DNA of 64,000 bases. Source: Cellulomonas sp. Root930. Lineage in GTDB: Bacteria > Actinomycetota > Actinomycetes > Actinomycetales > Cellulomonadaceae. Under the pieces are notes generated by a model. That model ran no database searches. It saw only the letters and a list, made by a program, of their open reading frames with translations, and was not told the DNA's origin. Positions 22,682 through 31,218 of the stretch are shown piece by piece (the stretch's first letter is position 1; each line of letters opens with the position of its first letter). A program made the translations under genes and the position numbers. The DNA lies in the NCBI GenBank assembly GCA_001429255.1, contig LMJI01000001.1:1715256-1779255 (forward strand), written 5' to 3'.

Positions 22682-25045
22682 ATGACCACCGCACCTGCGC
22701 GCGCCCCCCAGACCGACACCGTCGACGTCGCCGCCGCGACCCCCGACCAGGAGCAGCCGTTCGCGGAGCTGGGCCTGAAGCCGGACGAGTACCAGCGGAT
22801 CCGGGACATCCTCGGGCGCCGCCCCACGGCCGCCGAGCTGGCCATGTACTCGGTGATGTGGTCGGAGCACTGCTCGTACAAGTCGAGCAAGAACCACCTG
22901 CGCCAGTTCGGCGACAAGACCACCCCGGCCATGAAGGAGCACCTGCTCGTCGGCATCGGCGAGAACGCGGGCGTCGTCGACATCGGTGACGGCTGGGCGG
23001 TCACGTTCAAGGTCGAGTCGCACAACCACCCGTCCTACGTGGAGCCCTACCAGGGCGCGGCCACGGGCGTCGGCGGGATCGTGCGCGACATCATCTCGAT
23101 GGGCGCGCGCCCGGTCGCGGTCATGGACCAGCTGCGGTTCGGCGCCGTCGACCACCCCGACACGGCCCGCGTGGTGCACGGCGTGGTGGCCGGCGTCGGC
23201 GGCTACGGCAACTCCCTCGGGCTGCCCAACATCGGCGGCGAGCTGGTGTTCGACGCGTCCTACCAGGGCAACCCGCTGGTCAACGCCCTGTGCCTCGGCG
23301 TCCTGCGGCACGAGGACATCCACCTGGCCAACGCGTCCGGGACCGGCAACAAGATCGTCCTGTTCGGTGCGCGCACGGGTGGCGACGGCATCGGGGGCGC
23401 GTCGATCCTGGCCAGCGAGACGTTCGACGACACCAAGCCGTCCAAGCGCCCGTCGGTGCAGGTGGGCGACCCGTTCATGGAGAAGGTGCTCATCGAGTGC
23501 TGCCTCGAGCTCTACGCCGCGCGCGTGGTCGAGGGCATCCAGGACCTGGGCGCGGCCGGCATCTCGTGCGCGACCAGCGAGCTGGCCTCGAACGGCGACG
23601 GCGGCATGCACGTGGACCTGGAGAACGTGCTGCTGCGCGACCCGTCCCTGACCGCCGGCGAGATCCTCATGTCGGAGTCGCAGGAGCGGATGATGGCCGT
23701 CGTCCGGCCCGACCAGCTCGACGAGTTCCTGGCCATCACGAGCAGGTGGGACGTCGAGACGGCCGTGATCGGCGAGGTCACCGGCACAGGCCGGCTCACC
23801 ATCGACCACCACGGCGAGCGCATCGTCGACGTCGAGCCGCGCTCCGTCGCGCACGACGGCCCGGTGTACGACCGGCCGTACGCGCGGCCGGCCTGGCAGG
23901 ACGGGCTGAACGCCGACACGACGCTTGCCCTCGCGCGGCCGGCCACGAACGCCGAGATCCGCGCGACCGCGCTCCAGCTGCTGGGCAGCCCCAACCTGGC
24001 GTCCAAGGCGTGGGTGACCAACCAGTACGACCGCTTCGTGCAGGGCAACACCGCGCTCGCGCAGCCCGACGACTCCGGCGTGATCCGCGTCGACGAGTCC
24101 TCCGGGCTCGGCGTCGCGCTGGCCACCGACGCCAACGGCCGGTACGCCAAGCTCGACCCGTACACGGGCGCGCAGCTGGCCCTCGCGGAGGCCTACCGGA
24201 ACGTCGCGACGACGGGCGCCCGCCCGCTGGCCGTGACCGACTGCCTCAACTTCGGCAGCCCCGAGCACCCCGACTCCATGTGGCAGCTGGTCGAGGCCAT
24301 CCGCGGCCTGGCCGACGCGTGCCAGGTGCTGGAGGTCCCGGTCACCGGCGGCAACGTGTCGCTCTACAACGGCACCGGCGAGCCCGGCCTGATCGACTCG
24401 GCCATCCACCCGACCCCGGTGGTCGGCGTCCTCGGCGTGCTCGACGACGTCGCCGACGCCACCCCGTCCGGCTGGACCGCCCCCGGCCAGGCCGTCTACC
24501 TGCTCGGCACCACGCGTGCCGAGCTCGACGGCTCCGCCTGGGCCGACGTCGTGCACGGCCACCTCGGCGGACTGCCGCCCGCGGTGGACCTGGACGCCGA
24601 GCGCCGGCTCGCCGCGGTCCTCACGCACGCCAGCCGCGACGACCTGGTGGACGCCGCCCACGACCTGTCGGAGGGCGGCCTGATCCAGGCGCTCATCGAG
24701 TCGAGCCTGCGGTTCGGCGTCGGCGTGCAGGTGTCGCTCGACCCGATCTGCGAGCGCGACGGCGTCACTCCCTTCGAGGCCCTGTTCTCCGAGTCGACGG
24801 CCCGCGTGCTCGTCGCGGTCCCGCGCTCGGAGGAGGTCCGCCTGGTCGACCTCTGCACCGCGCGCGGCGTCCCCACCCTGCGGCTGGGCGAGACGGCGGA
24901 GTCCTGCTCCCCGGGCGCCGGCACCCCCGTGGACGAGTCCGACCACGTCCACGGCCCGGCCGTCGAGGTCCAGGGCCTGTTCACCCTGCCCCTGGCGGAG
25001 GCCCGCGAGGCCCACGAGGCGACGCTGCCGCACTGGTTCGGCTGA
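22682..25045 (+). CDS. purL: Phosphoribosylformylglycinamidine synthase subunit PurL
   Basis: 787 aa small-type PurL. It makes FGAM from FGAR with ATP and ammonia delivered by PurQ, in a complex with PurS. Visible motifs: [12 protein letters not shown] (catalytic His) near residue 60, [17 protein letters not shown], then MGARPVA, and in the second half [14 protein letters not shown] and DLSEGGL. Length fits PurL of the PurS/PurQ/PurL system. The ATG follows GAGGGAAT. A TATCCT hexamer at 22591-22596 may be its -10, giving a leader of about 80 nt. purS and purQ are not next to it. Confidence 0.96.
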   Translation: MTTAPARAPQTDTVDVAAATPDQEQPFAELGLKPDEYQRIRDILGRRPTAAELAMYSVMWSEHCSYKSSKNHLRQFGDKTTPAMKEHLLVGIGENAGVVDIGDGWAVTFKVESHNHPSYVEPYQGAATGVGGIVRDIISMGARPVAVMDQLRFGAVDHPDTARVVHGVVAGVGGYGNSLGLPNIGGELVFDASYQGNPLVNALCLGVLRHEDIHLANASGTGNKIVLFGARTGGDGIGGASILASETFDDTKPSKRPSVQVGDPFMEKVLIECCLELYAARVVEGIQDLGAAGISCATSELASNGDGGMHVDLENVLLRDPSLTAGEILMSESQERMMAVVRPDQLDEFLAITSRWDVETAVIGEVTGTGRLTIDHHGERIVDVEPRSVAHDGPVYDRPYARPAWQDGLNADTTLALARPATNAEIRATALQLLGSPNLASKAWVTNQYDRFVQGNTALAQPDDSGVIRVDESSGLGVALATDANGRYAKLDPYTGAQLALAEAYRNVATTGARPLAVTDCLNFGSPEHPDSMWQLVEAIRGLADACQVLEVPVTGGNVSLYNGTGEPGLIDSAIHPTPVVGVLGVLDDVADATPSGWTAPGQAVYLLGTTRAELDGSAWADVVHGHLGGLPPAVDLDAERRLAAVLTHASRDDLVDAAHDLSEGGLIQALIESSLRFGVGVQVSLDPICERDGVTPFEALFSESTARVLVAVPRSEEVRLVDLCTARGVPTLRLGETAESCSPGAGTPVDESDHVHGPAVEVQGLFTLPLAEAREAHEATLPHWFG

Positions 25046-25116
25046 ACCCACCTGGAGGACGCCCCTGAGGTTGTTCTCGACCAATATTTCCGTGGATCCG
25101 GGAGCCGTGGCGCTCC

Positions 25117-25122
25117 TACCGT
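25117..25122 (+). promoter_or_regulatory. -10-like hexamer for leaderless rsgA
   Basis: TACCGT is followed by 6 nt (CGAGGC) and the GTG start of rsgA. The AT-richer CCAATATTTCC at 25081-25091 lies about 25 bp further upstream. Confidence 0.4.
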
Positions 25123-25128
25123 CGAGGC

Positions 25129-26142
25129 GTGCCAGCTGATCTCTTCCGCGTGGTCCGTGCCGACAAGGGCGCGGTCCTCGTGCTGCCCGCGGACGGCCTG
25201 GACGGCGCCCACGAGCCCCGGCGCGTGACGCTGGACCGGGACGGCCTGGTCGCCACGGACCACGGGGACCGGCTCGCCCCGACGGTCGGCGACTGGCTGC
25301 GCGTGGACGACGCCGCCACCGTCCTGCAGCCCCGCACGACCGCGCTGGTCCGGGACACCGCCGGTGCCACGTCCCGCGTGCAGGCACTCGCGGCGAACAT
25401 CGACATCGTGCTCGTCGTGGAGCACCTCGACCCGGACCCTCAGCTCGGCCGCATCGAGCGGCTGCTGACCCTGGCGTGGCGATCGGGCGCCACCCCCGTC
25501 GTCGTGCTCACCAAGGCCGACCTGGTCCCCGACCCCGACGGCATGGCCGCCGAGGTCGCCGCGGTGGCCCTCGCGGTCGACGTGCACACGGTCAGCGTCC
25601 CCACCGACCAGGGGCTCGACGCCCTCCGCGCGCTCCTGGTGCCGGGCGCCACGCTGGTCGCCGTCGGCCCGTCCGGGGCGGGCAAGTCGACGCTGGTCAA
25701 CGCGCTGGCCGGCCACGACGTGATGGAGACGGGCGGGCGTCGGGCCGACGGGCGCGGCCGGCACACCACCACCCACCGCGAGCTGGTCCCGCTGGCCGGT
25801 GGCGCGATGCTCATCGACACCCCCGGCATCCGCGGGGTCGGTGTGGTCGCGGACGCCGCCGCGCTGGACACCACGTTCGCGGACGTCGCGGAGCTGGCTG
25901 CGGCGTGCCGGTTCGCCGACTGCCACCACGCGGGGGAGCCGGGCTGCGCGATCCAGGCGGCCCTGGACAGCGGCGAGCTGGCGGAGCGCAGGCTCGACAG
26001 CTGGCGGCGGCTGGCCAAGGAGGCCGCCTACCAGGCGCGCCGTTCGGACGTCCGGCTGCGCGCCGAGGAGCGGGACCGCTGGAAGAAGATCACCAAGGAG
26101 TACCAGCGGGGGATGCGCGGGCCGGGTCGACCGCGGGGCTGA
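25129..26142 (+). CDS. rsgA: Ribosome small-subunit-dependent GTPase A
   Basis: 337 aa circularly permuted GTPase. An OB-fold-like N-terminal part (VGDWLRV near residue 62) is followed by G4 (LTKADLV near 127), G1 Walker A (GPSGAGKST, K186), and G3 (DTPGIRG near 226). A zinc knuckle closes it: CRFADCHHAGEPGC near residue 265. It assists late maturation of the 30S subunit. G4-G1-G3 order is diagnostic for the RsgA/YjeQ family. GTG start. Confidence 0.93.
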   Translation: MPADLFRVVRADKGAVLVLPADGLDGAHEPRRVTLDRDGLVATDHGDRLAPTVGDWLRVDDAATVLQPRTTALVRDTAGATSRVQALAANIDIVLVVEHLDPDPQLGRIERLLTLAWRSGATPVVVLTKADLVPDPDGMAAEVAAVALAVDVHTVSVPTDQGLDALRALLVPGATLVAVGPSGAGKSTLVNALAGHDVMETGGRRADGRGRHTTTHRELVPLAGGAMLIDTPGIRGVGVVADAAALDTTFADVAELAAACRFADCHHAGEPGCAIQAALDSGELAERRLDSWRRLAKEAAYQARRSDVRLRAEERDRWKKITKEYQRGMRGPGRPRG

Positions 26143-26203
26143 CGCGCGGACGCGGAAGCGCATCGACGAGCCCGTTCCGGTACCTAATCGTTTCGGAACC
26201 GGC

Positions 26204-26213
26204 CGAGCGCTCG
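26204..26213. promoter_or_regulatory. Possible LacI/CebR-type operator upstream of cenA
   Basis: CGAGCGCTCG is a perfect 10-bp palindrome about 115 bp before the cellulase ATG and has the GAGCGCTC core of CebR-type operators that control cellulase genes in actinobacteria. The outer bases do not continue the TGG/CCA of the classical site, so this is weak. The nearby GTTCCG (26174-26179) and CGGAAC (26194-26199) form a second inverted repeat. Confidence 0.35.
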
Positions 26214-26326
26214 CCAGAGGGTCGCGGCGTCAGGTTTCCTCGTCGGGACCGGGGTGCGGCGTCGTCGACGAGGACGGGAGCCCGCCCCGACCCGAGCTGG
26301 CCCGAGCTGTCGTCCCGAGGAGATCC

Positions 26327-27697
26327 ATGCCCACCCGCAGAACCGCCACCGCGCTGCTCGCCGCCGCGGCCGTCGCGGTCGCCGGCCTGACCGCCGTCAC
26401 CGCCGCCACCGCCGCGCAGGCCGCCACCGGCTGCAAGGTCGAGTACCGGATCACCAACCAGTGGGCCGGGGGCTTCGGCGCCGACGTGTCCGTCACCAAC
26501 CTGGGCGACCCGGTGAGCTCCTGGACGGTGGGCTGGACGTTCGCGGCCGGCCAGAAGATCACGCAGCTGTGGAACGGCACGGCGAGCACCAGCGGCTCCG
26601 CGGTGTCCGTCGCGAGCCTCCCGTACAACGGCTCGCTGGCCACGGGCGCCAGGACGAGCTTCGGCTTCAACGGCTCCTGGAGCGGCTCGAACCCGGTCCC
26701 CGGGACGTTCACCGTCAACGGGACCCTGTGCACCGGCACGACGCCGACGACCACCCCCACCCCGACGACGACCCCCACACCCACCCCGACCCCGACGGTG
26801 ACCGTGACGCCCACGCCGACCCCCACACCGACTCCGACCCCGACGAACCCGCAGCCGACCAGCGGCTTCTACGTCGACCCGACCACGCAGGGCTACCGCG
26901 CCTGGCAGTCGGCGAGCGGCACCGACAAGACGCTGCTGGCGAAGATCGCCCTCACGCCCCAGGCCTACTGGGTGGGCAACTGGGCCGACCCGGCGCACGC
27001 CAAGGCTGAGGTCGCCGACTACACCGCCCGCGCGGTGGCCGCCGGCAAGACGCCGATGCTCGTCGTGTACGCCATCCCCGGCCGCGACTGCGGCTCGTAC
27101 TCCGGCGGCGGGGTCGCCGAGAGCGCCTACGCCGCGTGGATCGACACGGTCGCGTCCGGCATCCAGGGCAACCCGTACGTGGTCCTCGAGCCCGACGCCC
27201 TCGCCCAGCTGGGCGACTGCGCCGGCCAGGGCGACCGGATCGGCTTCCTCAAGTACGCCGCCAAGTCGCTGACCCTCAAGGGCGCCCGCGTCTACATCGA
27301 CGCCGGCCACTCGTCGTGGCTGCCCGTGAGCACGGCCGTGAGCCGCCTCAACCAGGTGGGCTTCGAGTACGCGGTCGGCTTCGCGCTCAACACGTCGAAC
27401 TACCAGACCACCGCAGCGTCGAAGACGTACGGCCAGCAGATCTCGCAGCAGCTGGGCGGCAAGAAGTTCGTCATCGACACCTCGCGCAACGGCAACGGCT
27501 CCAACGGTGAGTGGTGCAACCCGCGCGGCCGGGCGCTCGGCGAGAAGCCGACCCTGGTCAACGACGGCTCGGGCCTCGACGCCCTGCTCTGGGTCAAGCT
27601 GCCCGGCGAGTCCGACGGCACCTGCAACGGCGGCCCGTCGGCCGGCGCCTGGTTCCAGGACATCGCCCTGGAGCTGGCCCGCAACGCGAAGTGGTGA
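26327..27697 (+). CDS. cenA: Secreted endoglucanase, CBM2-linker-GH6 (CenA type)
   Basis: 456 aa. Signal peptide (about 32 aa, ending AAQAA), CBM2 at residues 34-135 with surface Trp residues (TNQWAGGFGA, WNGTAST, GFNGSWSGSNP) and the two end cysteines, Pro-Thr linker about 137-180, then GH6 from SGFYVDPTTQGYRAWQ to the end. GH6 motifs are complete: IPGRDCG with proposed acid D254, LEPDALAQLGDC with D290, and GEWCNPRGRALG. Domain order, linker and length match Cellulomonas fimi CenA, and large blocks look identical to it. It cuts beta-1,4-glucan internally with inversion. ATG after GAGGAGAT. Confidence 0.95.
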   Translation: MPTRRTATALLAAAAVAVAGLTAVTAATAAQAATGCKVEYRITNQWAGGFGADVSVTNLGDPVSSWTVGWTFAAGQKITQLWNGTASTSGSAVSVASLPYNGSLATGARTSFGFNGSWSGSNPVPGTFTVNGTLCTGTTPTTTPTPTTTPTPTPTPTVTVTPTPTPTPTPTPTNPQPTSGFYVDPTTQGYRAWQSASGTDKTLLAKIALTPQAYWVGNWADPAHAKAEVADYTARAVAAGKTPMLVVYAIPGRDCGSYSGGGVAESAYAAWIDTVASGIQGNPYVVLEPDALAQLGDCAGQGDRIGFLKYAAKSLTLKGARVYIDAGHSSWLPVSTAVSRLNQVGFEYAVGFALNTSNYQTTAASKTYGQQISQQLGGKKFVIDTSRNGNGSNGEWCNPRGRALGEKPTLVNDGSGLDALLWVKLPGESDGTCNGGPSAGAWFQDIALELARNAKW

Positions 27698-27704
27698 TCA
27701 GCAG

Positions 27705-28685
27705 TCAGGCGTAGACCATCCCCATGAGCTCGCGGACGTCACGGATCGTGGCGTCCGCGAGCTCGTTCGCGTGGGCGTTGCCCTGCGCGAGGATGTCGGC
27801 CACCAGCCCCGGCTCGGCGGCGAACAGGGCCCGACGAGCGCGCAGCGGAGCCAGGTGGTGGACGAGCGCGTCCGCGACCAGCGCCTTGAGGTGTCCGGCG
27901 CCGCGGCTCCCCACCTCGTCGGCGATCGCCTCCGGCGGGACCCCCGTGCACAGTGATGCCAGCAGGAGCAGGTTGGCCACCTCGGGTCGCGACGACGGGT
28001 CGTAGGTGATGTGCCGGTCGGTGTCGGTCTTCGCCGACCGGATCGCGCGGACCGTCTCGTCGGCGGTCGCCCGCAGCTCGATGGCGTTCCCGCGGCTCTT
28101 GCTCATCTTGCGGCCGTCGGTGCCCAGCACGGTCGGCGCCTCGGACAGCAGGGCCTCGGGCTCCGTGAAGCAGGGTCCGTACCGGGCGGTGAACCGGCGC
28201 GCGATCGTCCGGGTGATCTCCAGGTGCGGCAGCTGGTCCCTGCCCACCGGCACCACCGTCGCGTGGCAGAACAGGATGTCCGCCGCCTGGTGCACCGGGT
28301 AGGTGAGCAGCAGCCCGGACAGCGACCTGCCGGAGTCGGCGAGCTCCTGCTTCACGGTCGGGTTCCGCTCCAGCTCCGCCGCGCTGACGAGCGAGAGGAA
28401 CGGGAGCATCAGCTGGTGCAGGGCGGGCACCGCGCTGTGCGTGAAGATCGTCGCCGCGTCGGGGTCGATCCCGGCGGCGAGGTAGTCGAGGACGATCTCG
28501 CGCACGTTGCCCGCGATGTCGCCCGGCGCCTCCCGGTCGGTGATCACCTGGTAGTCGGCGAGCACCAGCAGGGTCTCGACGCCGGACTGCTGCAGGCGCA
28601 CCCGGTTGGCGACCGTGCCGAACAGGTGGCCGAGGTGCAGCGGGCCGGTGGGGCGCTCGCCGGTGAGCATGCGTTGCCGTGCCAT
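27705..28685 (-). CDS. trpS: Tryptophanyl-tRNA synthetase
   Basis: 326 aa class I synthetase, standard size. HIGH motif is HLGHLFG near residue 18, the Trp-binding PVHQAADILF near 130, PVGRDQLPHLE, and KMSKSRGN near 191. It charges tRNA-Trp. The ATG at 28685 has GAAGGAG upstream. It is convergent with cenA with only 7 bp between stops. A Trp-rich leader ORF and a terminator-like hairpin lie between promoter and gene (28738-28822), so expression should depend on charged tRNA-Trp. Confidence 0.95.
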   Translation of the reverse strand: MARQRMLTGERPTGPLHLGHLFGTVANRVRLQQSGVETLLVLADYQVITDREAPGDIAGNVREIVLDYLAAGIDPDAATIFTHSAVPALHQLMLPFLSLVSAAELERNPTVKQELADSGRSLSGLLLTYPVHQAADILFCHATVVPVGRDQLPHLEITRTIARRFTARYGPCFTEPEALLSEAPTVLGTDGRKMSKSRGNAIELRATADETVRAIRSAKTDTDRHITYDPSSRPEVANLLLLASLCTGVPPEAIADEVGSRGAGHLKALVADALVHHLAPLRARRALFAAEPGLVADILAQGNAHANELADATIRDVRELMGMVYA

Positions 28686-28737
28686 GGCAGGACTCCTTCG
28701 AGGGACGGAGCTGCGCACGTGCCCCCGGAGACAGCGA

Positions 28738-28770
28738 TGCCCCCGACGCCGCGTGAGCAGCTCGGGGGCA
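28738..28770 (-). terminator. Attenuator hairpin of trpS
   Basis: TGCCCCCGA and TCGGGGGCA (9 perfect pairs) enclose a 15-nt loop, between the leader peptide stop and trpS. An upstream alternative pairs GGCTGC with GCAGCC (28778-28798 region), and the same GCAGC can instead pair with GCTGC of the terminator loop. No long U-run follows. Confidence 0.65.
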
Positions 28771-28789
28771 GGACGACCGCGGGCTGCGT

Positions 28790-28822
28790 CTAGTGCAGCC
28801 AGCGCCAGGTCGTCGAGGACAT
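28790..28822 (-). CDS. Tryptophan leader peptide of trpS
   Basis: Ten-residue ORF MSSTTWRWLH followed by TAG, with two Trp codons at positions 6 and 8. The stop is 19 nt from the attenuator hairpin. A TACGCT hexamer at 28829-28834 stands 6 nt before the ATG, so the leader is probably translated from the very 5' end of the mRNA. Stalling at the Trp codons when charged tRNA-Trp is short would release the 2:3 pairing and allow read-through into trpS. Too short to prove coding by itself; the evidence is Trp content, position and the hairpins. Confidence 0.7.
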   Translation of the reverse strand: MSSTTWRWLH

Positions 28823-28828
28823 GGCAGC

Positions 28829-28834
28829 AGCGTA
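28829..28834 (-). promoter_or_regulatory. -10-like hexamer for trpS leader
   Basis: TACGCT on the minus strand, 6 nt before the leader-peptide ATG. A second -10-like hexamer (CACAAT, 28842-28847) faces the other way for the divergent sterol-carrier-like gene, so the two promoters lie almost back to back. Confidence 0.45.
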
Positions 28835-28853
28835 GCGGAGGCACAATCGCCTC

Positions 28854-29231
28854 ATGCCTCCCCGCCGTCGCACCGACCCCGCCGACGGCCGCGCCGCGCT
28901 CGCGGTCTGGCGCGCGGACCCGGCCGCCGTCCCGACACCAGCGAGGCGCACGGCGGTGCGGTTCACGCTCGAGGAGCTGGCCGAGGTGGCCCCGGGCAAC
29001 GCGGTCGAGGTCCGGGTGCCCCCGGACGGCGCGGTGCAGGCGGTGGAGGGACCGCGGCACACGCGAGGGACCCCGCCGAACGTGGTGGAGACCGACGCGC
29101 AGACCTGGCTCGAGCTGGTCACCGGCGCGCTGACCTGGGACTCCGCGGTGGCGCAGGGCAGGATCCGCGCCTCGGGGGAGCGCGCGGACCTGCGCGAGTG
29201 GCTCCCGCTGCAGGCAGCCCGGACCCGCTGA
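28854..29231 (+). CDS. Sterol-carrier-family small protein
   Basis: 125 aa cytoplasmic protein. FTLEELAEVAPGNAVEVRVPP, then GPRHTRGTPPNVVETDAQTWLELVTG is the conserved actinobacterial block annotated as sterol carrier (SCP2-like) family. Biochemical role unknown; SCP2 folds bind lipids or hydrophobic ligands. It precedes purF in several actinobacteria as I recall, as here. CACAAT lies 6 nt before the ATG, so a leaderless mRNA is likely. Confidence 0.75.
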   Translation: MPPRRRTDPADGRAALAVWRADPAAVPTPARRTAVRFTLEELAEVAPGNAVEVRVPPDGAVQAVEGPRHTRGTPPNVVETDAQTWLELVTGALTWDSAVAQGRIRASGERADLREWLPLQAARTR

Positions 29232-29233
29232 CC

Positions 29234-29239
29234 TAAGAT
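29234..29239 (+). promoter_or_regulatory. -10-like hexamer, leaderless start
   Basis: TAAGAT, 6 nt before the GTG at 29246 and immediately after the stop of the preceding gene. One of the closest matches to TANNNT in the window. Confidence 0.5.
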
Positions 29240-29245
29240 CGCGGG

Positions 29246-29620
29246 GTGCCTGACGACCCCCAGCCCGACCCGACGCCCGAGCCTGTTCTCGACGCGCGCG
29301 GCGTGCCGATCCCCTCGGAGGAGGAGCTGGCCGCGGTGGCCGAGCCGGCGGTCGTGCGCCACGCCCCGAAGTACGGCGCGTTCATCACCGCGGGCGCCCT
29401 CGTCGGCATCGTGGCCGCCCTGATCCTGGTCGCGATCGTCCGGCCCGACGTCCCGTGGGTGGCCGACGGGTCCGGCTTCATCTCGTTCCTCGACGGCGAG
29501 GGTGCCGTGCGCACGGTCATGGCCGTCGGCGGCGCGGTGCTCGGCGGGTTCGTCGGCGGCGCGTTCGCCGTCCTGGCGGACCGGCGCAGCGTCCGCCGGG
29601 CGCACTCCGCCGACGTCTGA
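29246..29620 (+). CDS. Small two-helix membrane protein, function unknown
   Basis: 124 aa. A Pro/Glu-rich N-terminus (about 40 residues) is followed by a hydrophobic helix at 46-66 (FITAGALVGIVAALILVAIV) and a second at 88-110 (MAVGGAVLGGFVGGAFAVLA), ending with a short basic tail. No recognised motif. Similar short proteins occur next to purF in actinobacteria, which suggests conservation but not a function. GTG start behind a TAAGAT box. Confidence 0.65.
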   Translation: MPDDPQPDPTPEPVLDARGVPIPSEEELAAVAEPAVVRHAPKYGAFITAGALVGIVAALILVAIVRPDVPWVADGSGFISFLDGEGAVRTVMAVGGAVLGGFVGGAFAVLADRRSVRRAHSADV

Positions 29621-29670
29621 CAGCTGGGCACGTTCCGTGCGCGCCCCGAGGCGTGTGCGACCATAGGAAC

Positions 29671-31218
29671 GTGGCCCCCCGCGCAGACGGACGTCTGAAC
29701 CACGACCTCCTCCCCAACGAAAAAGGCCCCCAGGACGCTTGTGGCGTCTTCGGTGTGTGGGCCCCCGGTGAGGAGGTCTCCAAGCTCACCTACTTCGGCC
29801 TGTACGCGCTGCAGCACCGCGGCCAGGAGTCGGCGGGCATCGCCACCTCCAACGGCCAGCAGCTGCTCGTCTACAAGGACATGGGCCTGGTCTCCCAGGT
29901 CTTCGACGAGACCGCGCTGAACGCCCTGCAGGGGCACATCGCCATCGGGCACGCGCGCTACTCGACCACCGGTGGAAGCACCTGGGAGAACGCGCAGCCG
30001 ACGCTCGGCCCCACGGCCGCCGGCACCGTGGCCCTCGGCCACAACGGCAATCTCACCAACACCGCCGAGCTGGTGGACCTCGTGGCCGAGCGCTACGGCA
30101 GCCAGCGCCGCGGCGAGCTCGCCCGGGGCAACACGACCGACACCGCGCTGATCACCGCGCTCCTGGCGGGGGATCCGGACCACACCCTCGAGGCCACCGC
30201 GCTCGAGGTGCTCCCGCGCCTGCGCGGCGCGTTCAGCCTCGTCTTCATGGACGAGCACACCCTCTACGCCGCACGTGACCCGCAGGGCGTCCGGCCGCTG
30301 GTGCTCGGCCGCCTGGAGCGTGGCTGGGTCGTGGCCAGCGAGACGCCCGCCCTCGACATCGTCGGCGCGTCGTTCGTCCGCGAGATCGAGCCCGGCGAGT
30401 TCATCGCCATCGACGCCGACGGCCTGCGCAGCAGCCGGTTCGCCAAGGTCGACCGCGCCGGGTGCGTGTTCGAGTACGTGTACCTGGCACGCCCGGACAC
30501 CTCGATCGCCGGCCGCTCGGTGCACGCCGCCCGCGTCGCGATGGGCCGGCGCCTCGCCATCGAGCACCCCGTCGAGGCGGACCTGGTCATCCCGGTGCCC
30601 GAGTCCGGCACGCCCGCCGCGGTCGGCTACGCGGCCGAGTCCGGTATCACGTTCGGCCAGGGGCTCACCAAGAACGCGTACGTCGGGCGCACGTTCATCC
30701 AGCCGTCGCAGACGCTGCGCCAGCTGGGCATCCGGCTCAAGCTCAACCCGCTCAAGGAAGTCATCCGCGGCAAGCGCCTGGTGGTCGTCGACGACTCGAT
30801 CGTCCGCGGCAACACCCAGCGCGCCCTCATCCGGATGCTCCGCGAGGCCGGCGCCGCCGAGGTGCACGTGCGGATCAGCTCCCCGCCGGTCAAGTGGCCG
30901 TGCTTCTACGGCATCGACTTCGCGTCCCGCGCCGAGCTCATCGCCAACGGCCTGGGGGTCGACGAGATCGCCGCGTCGCTCGGCGCCGACTCGCTCGGCT
31001 ACATCTCCCCGGAGGGCATGATCGCCGCCACCGAGCAGCCCGCGTCGCAGCTGTGCGCCGCGTGCTTCACCGGCCAGTACCCGATCGAGCTTCCCCCGGC
31101 GGACCGCATCGGCAAGTTCCTGCTCGAGCAGAGCGAGCTGCCGCTCGGTGCCCCGGAGGACGGGCTCCTGTCGATCGTGCCGAGCGCCGGTGGCGCGAGC
31201 GCGCTGGACCACCCGTGA
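29671..31218 (+). CDS. purF: Amidophosphoribosyltransferase
   Basis: 515 aa. First committed step of purine synthesis: PRPP plus glutamine to phosphoribosylamine. A short propeptide precedes the catalytic C24 in DACGVFGVW. Glutaminase motifs YALQHRGQESAG, RYSTTG and GHNGNLTN follow; the PRPP loop is VVVDDSIVRGNTQRAL near residue 370. Cysteines in WPCFYG and LCAACFTG fit the Fe-S cluster of the Bacillus-type enzyme. GTG start at 29671 chosen because of the position of C24; GACCAT 7-12 nt upstream is a weak -10. Overlaps purM by GTGA. Confidence 0.96.
   Translation: MAPRADGRLNHDLLPNEKGPQDACGVFGVWAPGEEVSKLTYFGLYALQHRGQESAGIATSNGQQLLVYKDMGLVSQVFDETALNALQGHIAIGHARYSTTGGSTWENAQPTLGPTAAGTVALGHNGNLTNTAELVDLVAERYGSQRRGELARGNTTDTALITALLAGDPDHTLEATALEVLPRLRGAFSLVFMDEHTLYAARDPQGVRPLVLGRLERGWVVASETPALDIVGASFVREIEPGEFIAIDADGLRSSRFAKVDRAGCVFEYVYLARPDTSIAGRSVHAARVAMGRRLAIEHPVEADLVIPVPESGTPAAVGYAAESGITFGQGLTKNAYVGRTFIQPSQTLRQLGIRLKLNPLKEVIRGKRLVVVDDSIVRGNTQRALIRMLREAGAAEVHVRISSPPVKWPCFYGIDFASRAELIANGLGVDEIAASLGADSLGYISPEGMIAATEQPASQLCAACFTGQYPIELPPADRIGKFLLEQSELPLGAPEDGLLSIVPSAGGASALDHP

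Noticed and set aside
26755..26870. Tandem Pro-Thr codon repeat in cenA as a minisatellite or assembly artefact
   Set aside because: It keeps frame and matches the known linker between CBM2 and GH6 in CenA.
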